A stretch of DNA of 64,000 nt from Morganella sibonii (GTDB lineage Bacteria; Pseudomonadota; Gammaproteobacteria; Enterobacterales; Enterobacteriaceae): NCBI RefSeq assembly GCF_040560245.1, contig NZ_JAKMWP010000009.1. One strand, given 5' to 3'. The translations under genes and the position numbers were made by a program. Under the pieces are notes generated by a model that saw only the letters and a program-made list of their open reading frames with translations, was not told the origin of the DNA and ran no database searches. Positions 27,758-36,678 of this stretch are shown piece by piece. Numbering within the stretch: position 1 is the stretch's first letter; every line of letters begins with the position of its first letter.

Positions 27758-28949
27758 AGTGTTTCAGTATTTCGTCCAGTAAATGGTGGCTGAGCTCTGA
27801 TTTGCTCATGTTCGGTAAGCTGATATCGCCGGTATGCCAGTACAGATGCAGGGCGTTGTTGTCACTGTTAAATCCTTGGTTTTCAACAGAAACATCATTG
27901 GCGCAAATCATATCGAGCTGCTTTTTCACCAACTTGCCGCGCGCGTATTCTTCCACATTTTGGGTTTCAGCTGCAAATCCAATCACAAACGGACGGTTTT
28001 TTTCCAGAGCGCCGACACCGGCGATCACATCCGGGTTTTTCACCATCGTGAAAGTGATTTCATCACCCTGTTTTTTAATTTTCTCAGGCGCAACCGCTTT
28101 GGCACGGTAATCGGCCACAGCAGCACAGCCGATAAAAATGTCCTGCTGCGGGGCAGTCAGCTGTGCGGCATCATTCATTTCACAGGCACTGCTGACATCA
28201 ATACGTTTAACACCCGGTGGTGTCGGTAATGTGACAGGCCCGGCTATCAGAGTGACATCCGCACCGCGTGCTGCGGCAGCGGCAGCAATGGCAAAGCCCA
28301 TTTTACCGGAGCTGTGATTGCTGATAAAACGCACCGGGTCGAGTGCTTCGCGTGTCGGCCCTGCGGTGATGGCCAGGCGGATGCCGGTCATGTCCTGTTT
28401 TTTGCGGAAGTGCTGTTCTGCCCGTGAGACTATCTCTGACGGGTCCAGCATGCGTCCCGGTCCGGTGTCACCACATGCCTGACTGCCGCTGTCCGGTCCC
28501 CAGACGGCAAAACCGAGCTGTTCCAGATGCGCGAGGTTCTCCTGTGTGGTCTGTGCTCTGTACATCTGCTGGTTCATGGCCGGTGAAACGGCAATAGTGG
28601 CATCTGATGCCAGGCAAATAGTGGTGACCAGGTCATTGGCCATACCGGCACTCAGGCGGGCAATCAGATCAGCGGTGGCGGGGGCGAGAATAATGAGATC
28701 CGCCCATTTCCCCAGTTCAATATGGCCCATTGCTGCCTCAGCTGCCGGGTCAAGCACACTTTCCGCAACCGGGAAGCCGGAAACGGCCTGAAGTGTGAGC
28801 GGGGTGATAAATGCGGTTGCAGCAGGTGTCATGGCGACACGGACAATTGCCCCACGGTCACGCAGACGGCGGACAATCTCAGGGGCTTTATAGGCTGCGA
28901 TACCACCACTGATACCCAGAACTATTTGTTTTCCTGTCAGTTCGGACAT
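27735..28949 (-). CDS. coaBC: Bifunctional phosphopantothenoylcysteine synthetase/decarboxylase
   Basis: Two steps of coenzyme A synthesis. The N-terminal CoaC flavoprotein domain has SGGIAAYKAPEIVRRL and the substrate-binding PAMNQQMY; the CoaB domain starts near residue 190 with ITAGPTREALDPVRFISNHSSGKMG. The 404 residues match the usual length (406 in E. coli). It is divergent from radC. Confidence 0.96.
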   Translation of the reverse strand: MSELTGKQIVLGISGGIAAYKAPEIVRRLRDRGAIVRVAMTPAATAFITPLTLQAVSGFPVAESVLDPAAEAAMGHIELGKWADLIILAPATADLIARLSAGMANDLVTTICLASDATIAVSPAMNQQMYRAQTTQENLAHLEQLGFAVWGPDSGSQACGDTGPGRMLDPSEIVSRAEQHFRKKQDMTGIRLAITAGPTREALDPVRFISNHSSGKMGFAIAAAAAARGADVTLIAGPVTLPTPPGVKRIDVSSACEMNDAAQLTAPQQDIFIGCAAVADYRAKAVAPEKIKKQGDEITFTMVKNPDVIAGVGALEKNRPFVIGFAAETQNVEEYARGKLVKKQLDMICANDVSVENQGFNSDNNALHLYWHTGDISLPNMSKSELSHHLLDEILKHYDQKNRY

Positions 28950-29143
28950 TGTGTTTTATCCAGTTATTTTTCGGAGACAGGCGATTTTACCACAACACCG
29001 CTGTATGGGTAGGGTGCTGTGTATTTATCCAGCTAAATAATGTTTTTTCTTCGGCGTACTTCGCAAAAATAGGGGGTTTTATGCGGAAAAACAGCCGGAG
29101 CTGACATACTTTTTCCGGTAAAACAGGAAAAAACGAGGAAAAA

Positions 29144-29818
29144 ATGGACAACATAACCGGAAATACGGCATTGATGCCGAGAGAGAAACTGATCGCATAC
29201 GGGGCATCGGTACTGAGTGATTCAGAGTTGCTGGCGATTTTTTTACGTACCGGCACCCGGGATCGGCCGGTCAGGCAGTTTGCTGAGTATCTGCTGGAGG
29301 TTTTCGGATCACTTCACCGGTTGCTGACCGCCGGTTATGAGGAATTCAAATCCCTGAACGGTATCGGGGACAGTAAATTTTGTCAGATGCAGGCGATTGT
29401 GGAATTGTCCCGGCGCTATTTCAGCAGCCAGTTTCAGGAAACACAATTTCTCAGCAGTGCCTGTACCGTAAAGGCATATCTTAATCAGCGGCTGGCCGGG
29501 CAGGAGCGGGAGGTGTTTGCTGTGCTTTTTCTCAACAATCAGAACCAGCTTATCCGCTATGAAGAGATGTTTTCCGGTACGGTAAACTGTGTGGAAGTGC
29601 ATCCCAGAGAGATTTTGCGTCTGGCGCTCAAAGTGAATGCAGTTTCTGTGATTCTGGCGCATAATCACCCCTCCGGTAACGAAAATCCCAGCCGGGCTGA
29701 CCGTCTGCTGACAAAAAAAATTGTTCAGGCATGTGAGCTGGTGGGGATTAACGTATTGGATCACCTGATTGTCGGGAAATTCAATACGTTTTCGTTTGCA
29801 GAACACGAGCTGATCTGA
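29144..29818 (+). CDS. radC: RadC/YicR family protein (JAB/MPN domain)
   Basis: The 224 residues comprise an N-terminal helix-hairpin-helix region (GASVLSDSELLAIFLRTGT) and a C-terminal JAB metallo-isopeptidase-like domain with the zinc motif HNHPSGNENPSRAD. Function in DNA repair has been withdrawn for E. coli; a role linked to competence or recombination is still unclear. It sits between coaBC and rpmB, as in E. coli. Confidence 0.95.
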   Translation: MDNITGNTALMPREKLIAYGASVLSDSELLAIFLRTGTRDRPVRQFAEYLLEVFGSLHRLLTAGYEEFKSLNGIGDSKFCQMQAIVELSRRYFSSQFQETQFLSSACTVKAYLNQRLAGQEREVFAVLFLNNQNQLIRYEEMFSGTVNCVEVHPREILRLALKVNAVSVILAHNHPSGNENPSRADRLLTKKIVQACELVGINVLDHLIVGKFNTFSFAEHELI

Positions 29819-29861
29819 GCAGTTTTTTTCGCAGAAACACACGATCTTTACTGTTCGGGTC

Positions 29862-29890
29862 TTGAGCGTTTGCGCCGGAAAGCGTATACT
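29862..29890 (+). promoter_or_regulatory. Strong sigma-70 promoter of rpmB-rpmG
   Basis: -35 TTGAGC (29862-29867), a 17-base spacer and -10 TATACT (29885-29890), followed by the G+C-rich discriminator ACGCCACC expected for growth-rate controlled ribosomal promoters. The transcript would have a leader of about 168 bases. Confidence 0.8.
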
Positions 29891-29897
29891 ACGCCAC

Positions 29898-30065
29898 CTT
29901 TGAGGATCTTGGGTTTGGCGAGAAGAGCCTATCTCAGCATATTTTTGCTGGTTGACAGAGCAATTTCCCGGCGAGTCAAAAGTAAGCTGAGATGGGCTCC
30001 TAAGCCTGACGAGGCAGCCTCACCCAATACAAAGCTCGAGCTGATTAGATTTTTGGAGAATAGAC
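29898..30065 (+). promoter_or_regulatory. Structured 5' leader of rpmB-rpmG
   Basis: A 14-pair stem joins GAGCCTATCTCAGC (29925-29938) to GCTGAGATGGGCTC (29986-29999) with one G-U pair. It encloses a smaller hairpin TTGCT/AGCAA (29945-29963) and an alternative TTGAC/GTCAA pairing (29953-29957 with 29974-29978). I do not recall a named element here. It may be an autoregulatory site for L28 or L33; that is inference. Confidence 0.55.
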
Positions 30066-30302
30066 ATGTCCCGAGTCTGCCAAGTTACTGGCAAGCGTCC
30101 GATGAGCGGTAACAACCGTTCTCACGCATTAAATGCGACCAAACGTCGTTTTCTGCCGAACCTGCACTCTCACCGTTTCTGGGTTGAGTCTGAAAAACGT
30201 TTCGTGACTCTGCGTGTATCTGCTAAAGGTATGCGTATCATTGATAAAAAGGGTATCGAGGCTGTTTTAGCTGATTTACGTACCCGCGGTGAGAAGTACT
30301 AA
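30066..30302 (+). CDS. rpmB: 50S ribosomal protein L28
   Basis: A 78-residue basic protein beginning MSRVCQVTGKRPMSGNNRSHA, the standard L28 start and length. The AUG follows TTTTTGGAGAATAGAC. It is the first gene of the rpmB-rpmG operon and lies directly after the structured leader. Confidence 0.98.
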   Translation: MSRVCQVTGKRPMSGNNRSHALNATKRRFLPNLHSHRFWVESEKRFVTLRVSAKGMRIIDKKGIEAVLADLRTRGEKY

Positions 30303-30313
30303 GGAGCTGAAAA

Positions 30314-30481
30314 ATGGCTAAAGGTATTCGCGAAAAGATCAAACTGGTTTCTTCTGAAGGTACAGGTCACTTCTATACCACTACGAAGAACAAACGTACT
30401 ATGCCTGAAAAACTGGAAATGAAAAAATTCGATCCGGTTGTTCGCAAGCATGTAATGTACAAAGAAGCAAAAATTAAGTAA
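30314..30481 (+). CDS. rpmG: 50S ribosomal protein L33
   Basis: A 55-residue basic protein (MAKGIREKIKLVSSEGTGHF to KEAKIK), the exact length of enterobacterial L33. It starts 11 bases after rpmB behind AAGGAGCTGAAAA. It has no CxxC zinc pairs, so it is the zinc-independent form typical of enterics. Confidence 0.97.
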   Translation: MAKGIREKIKLVSSEGTGHFYTTTKNKRTMPEKLEMKKFDPVVRKHVMYKEAKIK

Positions 30482-30498
30482 TTTCTGCTTTCTGATTG

Positions 30499-30526
30499 AA
30501 AAAACCCGGCTCCGGCCGGGTTTTTT
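30499..30526 (+). terminator. Intrinsic terminator of rpmB-rpmG
   Basis: AACCCGGC pairs with GCCGGGTT around a short loop, flanked by A and T runs (TTTTTT). Confidence 0.9.
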
Positions 30527-30895
30527 ATTGCCTGTTATCCGGCGGAAGAGAGCTGACAAAGGGTTATCTTTTCATCTGTACTCATTCTTTGAGTCGGGTA
30601 GTGCAATTGGCTGGTATTTTACAAATTATTAGTGTTTTTATATAAAATGGTATCATTTTTAATGTTAATTAAAGATAAAATCATAGATAAATCGTATACT
30701 TATCTTAAATACTGATTGTAAGAGTATTAAAATATTATGATTACTGTATCATTTACGGGTAGTATTGCTTTATCAGAACATACAACGACAAAAGCTGATT
30801 TATTTATTATTTTTATATAATTTTTATATGATTACGGAGTTGGTGTGTCAGTGACCGCCAGAATCTGAATCAGTTTACTTCGCAGACCAAAACGA
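30527..30895. other. A+T-rich intergenic region before the GT2/waaL pair (369 bases)
   Basis: No coding sequence on either strand that I can support. It has -10-like hexamers (TATACT 30695-30700, TATAAT 30816-30821) without good -35 partners, and a short dyad AAGATAA/TTATCTT (30672-30678 and 30700-30706). It presumably carries the promoter for the two genes that follow. Confidence 0.5.
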
Positions 30896-31843
30896 ATGTT
30901 GGAATATGATATGGGTAACCCGGTTATTTCGGTCATGATTGCAGTACATAATGCGGAGTCATCAATTCTGGCCGCATTAGAGAGTCTGGATAATGCCCTG
31001 AATGAGAATAGTTCTCCGGAGAGGGTTGAAGCGATCATTATTAATGATGGCTCAACAGACAAATCATTAGATATTATCAGTCATTATCAGCCGCGGAATT
31101 TTATTAAAGTTGTTGAAACTGTTAATTTTTCTAATGTCGGTAAAGTCCGGCATTATGCGTATTCATTGTCCCGCGGCGAATATATCACAGCATTAGACAG
31201 TGATGATGTCCTGAAAAACGGTGCACTGACCCGGGTTATGGATATTATACGGGAACATCCGTTTGATTTGCTGATAACCCGTCTGGATGAACACCATGAC
31301 CGCAATCCGGTATTAGTGATTGAGGATAAACCGGTTGTATCAATCACTCAGGACAGACTGAAAGAATTATATCTGGAACATAAGACGGTAAAAGGCCATT
31401 TACTCGGCAGATTTATCCGCCGGGATATCCTGACGGATGATATGTTTCCTGAGATTTTTTGCTATGAAGATGTGGTGATTACCGCAAATGTTATTTGTGC
31501 GGCTCAGAATATCCTGATCACTGACACTCAGATCTATTGTTACTATAAGCATCGCGGCAGTTTATCCACAGAGAAAAGTATGAATAAAACCGTCCTTTTC
31601 CTGCAGATTGTTTTATCGATGGAAAGTTTCTTCGTTAAAAATTCAAATGAAAAAGTGATGTTTGAAGGACTGTTTGTTAAAGTCTGTTCTGATTATTTAT
31701 CACGAAATAATAAACGTAAGCTTCCGCGTTTTGTTATGGAACGGTTCAATGATATCAAAGTATTTCGGTTTTTGTTCAGTTCAAAAGTAAGATTAAGCAG
31801 AAAAATAATGTTTTTAAAAATAAAGTCATCGGGAGCATTTTAA
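30896..31843 (+). CDS. Glycosyltransferase family 2
   Basis: A 315-residue GT-A enzyme: VISVMIAVHNAESSILAALESLD, IINDGSTDKS and ALDSDDVLKNG (the metal-binding DxD) are the GT2 core. A C-terminal basic helical region (SSKVRLSRKIMFLK) may touch the membrane. A second ATG at 30911 is also possible. It is more A+T rich than the flanking housekeeping genes and directly abuts the waaL-like gene, so it probably adds a sugar to the LPS outer core or O antigen. Substrate unknown. Confidence 0.82.
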   Translation: MLEYDMGNPVISVMIAVHNAESSILAALESLDNALNENSSPERVEAIIINDGSTDKSLDIISHYQPRNFIKVVETVNFSNVGKVRHYAYSLSRGEYITALDSDDVLKNGALTRVMDIIREHPFDLLITRLDEHHDRNPVLVIEDKPVVSITQDRLKELYLEHKTVKGHLLGRFIRRDILTDDMFPEIFCYEDVVITANVICAAQNILITDTQIYCYYKHRGSLSTEKSMNKTVLFLQIVLSMESFFVKNSNEKVMFEGLFVKVCSDYLSRNNKRKLPRFVMERFNDIKVFRFLFSSKVRLSRKIMFLKIKSSGAF

Positions 31844-33094
31844 ATGGTAATGAACAGAACATTACCAATTATTATTGGTATGTTAATGGCATTCTCGATG
31901 GTTATTGCTTCTTTTGCAGATACGTGGTCACGGGATTCTTATTTTATATTGAGTTATTTGTCTGTCATCGTGACAATCTGGCTGGTTTTTTTCAGAAAGA
32001 TATCACTTTTCCGTGACCGTGCAGCCCTGCTTGTTGCTGCCTCATTTCTGTTGTTTGGTATCTCCCGGGTTGCGTGGTCATTTTTGATGAATGATGACGG
32101 GCCGGGTATTTATAAAAGTTATTCTCCGACAGCATCAAGAATTATACTCGGCGCCTTTATCTTTTGTGTTTGTATTTTATTAAAGAATGAACTGAGAAAA
32201 TTTTTCAGTAATATATATGTATCAGGCGTCATCAAGGTACTGCCGCTTTATATTTTATTGTATGCACTTTATGATATTTTTGTTTTACATAAAGACAGGG
32301 TGGAATTAGACACAAACCGGGCAACAGTTACTGCATATTTGGTCAGCGCAATTTTTTTTGTCAGTCTTCATTTTTGTGCTCAGGTGAAAAATAAATTAAA
32401 TATTTCATTGTTTTTCACTAATCTGATAGTTTCAAATGCGATCATCATACTGACACAGACCCGCGCGGCAATCGCTGTCTACCTTCTGCTTTCTGTTTTT
32501 TATACCGCCATTGTTTTCCGCAAGAGCCTGAGTATTAAAAAGGTCAGTATTGTGGTTGTGCTTCTGCTGATTTTTGCAGGAACATCATATGAGTTCTTAT
32601 ATAAGTCCCGTATTAATGAGGCAATTACTGAAACTCAGGGTTATGATGTGACAAAACCGGGAGGGTCACTGGGCGACCGCTATACCATGTGGTACGCCGG
32701 GCTGTCTGCGTTTAAGCACGCACCGTTCGGACAATCTTTTCAGGCCCGTAATGACTTTATTTCAGAAAAAATAGCTGCCGGTAATATCAGTGATTCAATA
32801 GTTGTTTATCTCACCATACATCTGCACAGTGAGCTGATTGAGGTTCTGTCATTACAGGGAATCATCGGTGGTGTGCTGCTGGTGCTGATTTATCTCTCGC
32901 TGTTGTACGCCGGTATCCGGAATAAGAATCTCCTGCTGATTATGATTACATTGTGCCTGGGCGGTTATGGCCTGACTGATGTCTTGTTCTTCAGCCGTGA
33001 GAGTATTACAGTTTATCTCCTGTGTATTGCCGTGGCGCTGGTGACCGGCGGTAAAGAAGATACCGCAGGGCAGCCACAGCCGATGAATCGCTGA
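31844..33094 (+). CDS. waaL: O-antigen ligase-like membrane protein (WaaL candidate)
   Basis: A 416-residue protein with about 12 hydrophobic segments and a large periplasmic loop at roughly residues 245-330. The loop carries GGSLGDRYTMWYAG and ends in TIHLHSELIEVLSLQGIIGG, the histidine-containing pattern seen in the Wzy_C/WaaL ligase family. TRAAIAVYLLLS before the loop is also typical. WaaL joins Und-PP-linked O antigen to lipid A-core in the periplasm. It starts right after the stop of the GT2 gene. A polymerase of the same superfamily is the alternative, but the O-antigen cluster already has a Wzy. Confidence 0.75.
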   Translation: MVMNRTLPIIIGMLMAFSMVIASFADTWSRDSYFILSYLSVIVTIWLVFFRKISLFRDRAALLVAASFLLFGISRVAWSFLMNDDGPGIYKSYSPTASRIILGAFIFCVCILLKNELRKFFSNIYVSGVIKVLPLYILLYALYDIFVLHKDRVELDTNRATVTAYLVSAIFFVSLHFCAQVKNKLNISLFFTNLIVSNAIIILTQTRAAIAVYLLLSVFYTAIVFRKSLSIKKVSIVVVLLLIFAGTSYEFLYKSRINEAITETQGYDVTKPGGSLGDRYTMWYAGLSAFKHAPFGQSFQARNDFISEKIAAGNISDSIVVYLTIHLHSELIEVLSLQGIIGGVLLVLIYLSLLYAGIRNKNLLLIMITLCLGGYGLTDVLFFSRESITVYLLCIAVALVTGGKEDTAGQPQPMNR

Positions 33095-33104
33095 GGAGTT
33101 ATCT

Positions 33105-33914
33105 GTGCCTGAATTACCCGAGGTTGAAACCAGCCGGCGCGGCATTGAGCCGCATCTTGTTGGCAATACTATACGTTATGTTGAGGTCCGCAACCGGCGG
33201 CTGCGCTGGCCGGTGTCAGAGCAAATTGAGCGTCTGAGTGACCGGCCTGTGCTCAGCGTGCAGCGCCGCGCCAAATATCTGCTGGTCGAACTGCCGGAAG
33301 GGTGGATTATCATTCACCTGGGAATGTCCGGCAGTTTGCGTATTCTTTTGGAGGAAACGCCGGAAGAGAAACACGATCATGTGGATATGGTGCTGGGTGA
33401 CGGTAAAATCCTGCGCTATACCGACCCGCGCCGTTTTGGTGCCTGGTTGTGGGCGGATGATGTGGCAACCTGTCCGGTGCTGGCCAATCTGGGGCCGGAA
33501 CCGCTGAGTGATGATTTTGACGCCGCTTATCTGTTCGCCAAGTCCCGCAAACGGAATACACCGGTCAAAAGCTGGCTGATGGATAATAAGATAGTGGTAG
33601 GTGTCGGGAATATCTACGCCAATGAATCCCTCTATTTATCCCGTATTCATCCGCTGCGCCCCGCCAAAGATCTGACTGAGGATGAAGTTGTCCGTCTGGT
33701 TGCCACTATTAAACAGGTACTGACGGAATCCATTAAACAGGGCGGTACCACGCTGAAAGATTTTTTACAGTCAGATGGTAAACCCGGTTATTTTGCCCAG
33801 GAACTGTTTGTGTACGGAAAACAGGGAGAGAACTGCCCGAACTGCGGACAGAAGATAGAAGTGGTGAAAGTCGGTCAGCGGAGCACGTTTTTCTGCCCCG
33901 CCTGTCAGCACTGA
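33105..33914 (+). CDS. mutM: Formamidopyrimidine-DNA glycosylase (Fpg)
   Basis: Base-excision repair enzyme for 8-oxoguanine. It starts with GTG, so P2 and E3 of PELPEVET form the catalytic N-terminus. The C-terminal zinc finger is CPNCGQ...CPACQ. Length 269 residues matches E. coli (269). Its stop codon abuts the convergent coaD stop without any gap. Confidence 0.97.
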   Translation: MPELPEVETSRRGIEPHLVGNTIRYVEVRNRRLRWPVSEQIERLSDRPVLSVQRRAKYLLVELPEGWIIIHLGMSGSLRILLEETPEEKHDHVDMVLGDGKILRYTDPRRFGAWLWADDVATCPVLANLGPEPLSDDFDAAYLFAKSRKRNTPVKSWLMDNKIVVGVGNIYANESLYLSRIHPLRPAKDLTEDEVVRLVATIKQVLTESIKQGGTTLKDFLQSDGKPGYFAQELFVYGKQGENCPNCGQKIEVVKVGQRSTFFCPACQH

Positions 33915-34400
33915 TTACGACTTACCGAGTTTTTGCATCATCGCCTGTGCGACGGACTCCGGCAGAAATGCCGAGACGTCGCCGTCGTGCAGAGCCACAT
34001 CTTTAATCAGGGATGAAGAAACAAAAGAGAGATTCTGCGACGGCAGGAGAAAAACACTCTCGAGATCCTGCGCAAAATGGCGGTTCATATTCGCCAGCTG
34101 CCATTCATATTCAAAATCAGCAACAGACCGGACACCACGGATCAGCACATTAGCGTTCTGCTTTTTGGCAAAATTCGCCATTAGTTCAGAAAATCCTGTG
34201 ACTTCCACATTCGGGATGTGTGCGCACACATCTTTTGCCAGCGCCACCCGCTCATCCAGGGTAAACATCGGATTTTTACGGCTGCTGTTGGCGATCGCCA
34301 GCAGGATGTGATCAAACATTTTTGAGGCGCGCTCAAGAATATCGATATGTCCGCAGGTAATGGGATCAAAAGTGCCGGGATAGATTGCGCGTGTTTTCAT
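33915..34400 (-). CDS. coaD: Phosphopantetheine adenylyltransferase
   Basis: Penultimate step of CoA synthesis. The 161 residues contain the nucleotidyltransferase motif GTFDPITCGH and FVSSSLIKDVA. It overlaps waaE by four bases and forms the operon waaA-waaE-coaD, as in Klebsiella and Serratia. Confidence 0.97.
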   Translation of the reverse strand: MKTRAIYPGTFDPITCGHIDILERASKMFDHILLAIANSSRKNPMFTLDERVALAKDVCAHIPNVEVTGFSELMANFAKKQNANVLIRGVRSVADFEYEWQLANMNRHFAQDLESVFLLPSQNLSFVSSSLIKDVALHDGDVSAFLPESVAQAMMQKLGKS

Positions 34401-35176
34401 GATGCTGACTCATCGTTGTTGCTCAGGGACCACAGGGTGGCATATTTATTAAAGGTATATTGTGCATTCACAAATGCAAGGATAAGCCCCTGTTTACCGT
34501 CAAGGAATCCGGCTCTCAGCAGCCAGGTTTTGCAGAATGCACCGGCAGTGTGAGTCAGGACGGAGAGAAAAGAGCAGCGTTTACCGGCCAGATGGCGGGC
34601 TTTTGCCCAGTCAGCGGCATAACGCAGCTGTTTTTGCTGAAACTCCGGTAAATCGCGGCAGGTCAGGTGCAAGACATCCCCTTTCAGTGTGATGACATTG
34701 GCACCCTGTGTCTCCAGAGATTCATGAACTGCATTACTGTTGTACTGATATTGCTCACGCGGATATAACCGCAGGACATGATCAGGGTACCAGCCGCTGT
34801 GTTTCATAAAACGCCCGAGAAACAGATTACGGCGGGCGAAACGATACACGGTATTTTTCTGTGGTGCGGCAAGCACCTGCTCAACGGCCTGTTTCAGCTC
34901 CGGAGTAACCCGTTCATCGGTATCCAGCATCAGGATATAATCCCCGGTGGCATATTGCTGGGCAATCTGCCGCTGACGGCCGAAGCCCGGCCACTCCCGG
35001 TTTTCATACACCTGCGCGCCGGCATGGCGGGCGATGGCCAGTGTGTCGTCCTGACTGCCGGAATCGAGCACAATGATCTCATCTGCCAGGCCCTGAACGG
35101 AGTTCAGGCAATCACCGATAACATCGGCATTGTTTTTGCTGATCATCACAACAGAAAGGCGTTTTTTCTCTGTCAT
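34397..35176 (-). CDS. waaE: LPS core beta-glucosyltransferase WaaE (KdtX)
   Basis: A 259-residue GT2 protein with SVVMISKNNADVIGDCLNSV, VLDSGSQDDT and LDTDERVTPEL. This matches the WaaE/KdtX family, which adds beta-1,4-glucose to heptose I of the inner core in Klebsiella, Serratia and Proteus. Its position between waaA and coaD is the one described for those genera. Its start overlaps the waaA stop by one base. Confidence 0.88.
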   Translation of the reverse strand: MTEKKRLSVVMISKNNADVIGDCLNSVQGLADEIIVLDSGSQDDTLAIARHAGAQVYENREWPGFGRQRQIAQQYATGDYILMLDTDERVTPELKQAVEQVLAAPQKNTVYRFARRNLFLGRFMKHSGWYPDHVLRLYPREQYQYNSNAVHESLETQGANVITLKGDVLHLTCRDLPEFQQKQLRYAADWAKARHLAGKRCSFLSVLTHTAGAFCKTWLLRAGFLDGKQGLILAFVNAQYTFNKYATLWSLSNNDESAS

Positions 35177-36453
35177 CAGTGGCTCCGCGGCGGCAGATAC
35201 GGCCCGAGCAATTGCATCAGACGGTGCAGTGCGCCCTGATTTTCATGAAGCACCTCAGCGGCATGCCGCCCGCAGTACAGCCGGTAATCCTCATCATTAA
35301 GCAGATTACTGACTGCATCACTCAGACTTTGTTCATCCGTAACGGTCAGCAGGGCATCGGCCTGCTGTAATTTACCGCAGATGTTTTTGAAATTGAACGT
35401 GTGCGGCCCCATCAGCACCGGCAGTGCGTGTGCAGCGGCTTCCAGCGGATTATGCCCGCCGCGCTCAACCAGGCTGCCGCCGACAAACGCGATATCCGCC
35501 AGTCCGTACAGCAGCATCAGTTCGCCCATCGTATCCCCGACCACCACCTGTGTTTCCGGTGACGGAATGGTATTACTGCTGCGCATCACATAGGTCAGAC
35601 CTGCTTTTCCGGTCAGTTCCCGTGCTTTGGCAAACCGCTCCGGATGGCGCGGTACCAGGATCAGCAGAAGATTCGGAAAGCGGTTCAGCAGGGTTTTATG
35701 GGCACTGAGGATAATTTCTTCCTCGCCTTCATGGGTGCTGGTTGCGATCCAGACCGGGCGGCGGGCGGCCCACTGACGGCGCAGGGTAACGGCTTTGGCG
35801 GCCAGTTCCGGCGTGACAGAAATATCGAATTTCAGGCTGCCGGTCACATGCAGCTGCTGGCGGCGCAGCCCGAGTTCAATAAAGCGTTCCCCGTCTTCCT
35901 GATTCTGCGCGGCGACCAGCGTGATCCGGTTCAGGATGGTTTTCACGAAACTGCCCGCTTTTTTATAACCGGCAGCCGAGCGTGCGGAGAGGCGGGCATT
36001 GGCAATCACCAGCGGAATTTTCCGGCGGTGAAGTTCGGTTATCATGTTCGGCCACAATTCCGTTTCCATCACGATCACCAGTTTCGGCTGAACCGTATTG
36101 AAAAACCGTTTCATCGAACCCGGTAAGTCGTAAGGCAGATAGACGTGGTAAACATCATCCCCTAATGCCGATAAAACACGCTCTGAACCGGTGGGGGTCA
36201 TCGTGGTGACAGTGATAGGTAACGTCGGATAATGGTGGCGTAACGCACGGACCAGCGGTACTGCGGCGAGTGTTTCGCCGACAGAAACCGAGTGCAGGAT
36301 GATGCCGCCGGTGCCGGTTTTCCCTTTACAGAAACCATAACGTTCACCCCAGCGTCTGCGGTAGGCCGGGGAGCGGCGGCTGCGCCATAACAGACGTAAC
36401 CAGATAAGAGGTTGGATCAGGTAAAGCAGAACCTGGTATACACGCAGTAACAT
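35176..36453 (-). CDS. waaA: 3-deoxy-D-manno-octulosonic acid (Kdo) transferase
   Basis: Adds two Kdo residues to lipid IVA at the inner membrane. The 425 residues equal the E. coli length when started at ATG 36453 (MLLRVYQVLLYLIQPLIW, an N-terminal membrane anchor). Conserved blocks HSVSVGETLA, TTMTPTGSERV, ETELWPN and FVGGSLVERGGHNPLE are all present. The frame is open upstream to 36567 but this is not family sequence. Divergent from the waaQ operon. Confidence 0.95.
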   Translation of the reverse strand: MLLRVYQVLLYLIQPLIWLRLLWRSRRSPAYRRRWGERYGFCKGKTGTGGIILHSVSVGETLAAVPLVRALRHHYPTLPITVTTMTPTGSERVLSALGDDVYHVYLPYDLPGSMKRFFNTVQPKLVIVMETELWPNMITELHRRKIPLVIANARLSARSAAGYKKAGSFVKTILNRITLVAAQNQEDGERFIELGLRRQQLHVTGSLKFDISVTPELAAKAVTLRRQWAARRPVWIATSTHEGEEEIILSAHKTLLNRFPNLLLILVPRHPERFAKARELTGKAGLTYVMRSSNTIPSPETQVVVGDTMGELMLLYGLADIAFVGGSLVERGGHNPLEAAAHALPVLMGPHTFNFKNICGKLQQADALLTVTDEQSLSDAVSNLLNDEDYRLYCGRHAAEVLHENQGALHRLMQLLGPYLPPRSH

Positions 36454-36678
36454 TTTATCAGTTTCGCAGATAAGATTGCGGCAATAGTAGCATAAAACTA
36501 ACACGAATAGCGTATTAAAAAGCATAAACCCGGTGGTGCCGGGGGCGGAATTACGGCTGTACGGCACAACACACTGCGCTATCTGTTAATACTGCCGGGA
36601 ACGATTTATGGTAATCTGTGCCTCAGATATTGATACCTGGTATTCTTTGATTTTTGTCTGATCTTAAATGGAACTCTT

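Noticed and set aside
29870..30112. Open frame of 80 codons through the rpmB leader
   Set aside because: It starts within the promoter, overlaps rpmB out of frame and consists of the arms of the leader hairpins.
30832..31062. Minus-strand open frame overlapping the GT2 start
   Set aside because: It is a shadow of the GT2 gene and the upstream part has no family resemblance.
36454..36678. RfaH ops element before the waaQ operon
   Set aside because: No GGTAGC core in the right orientation; only TAGTAGCAT, which does not match.
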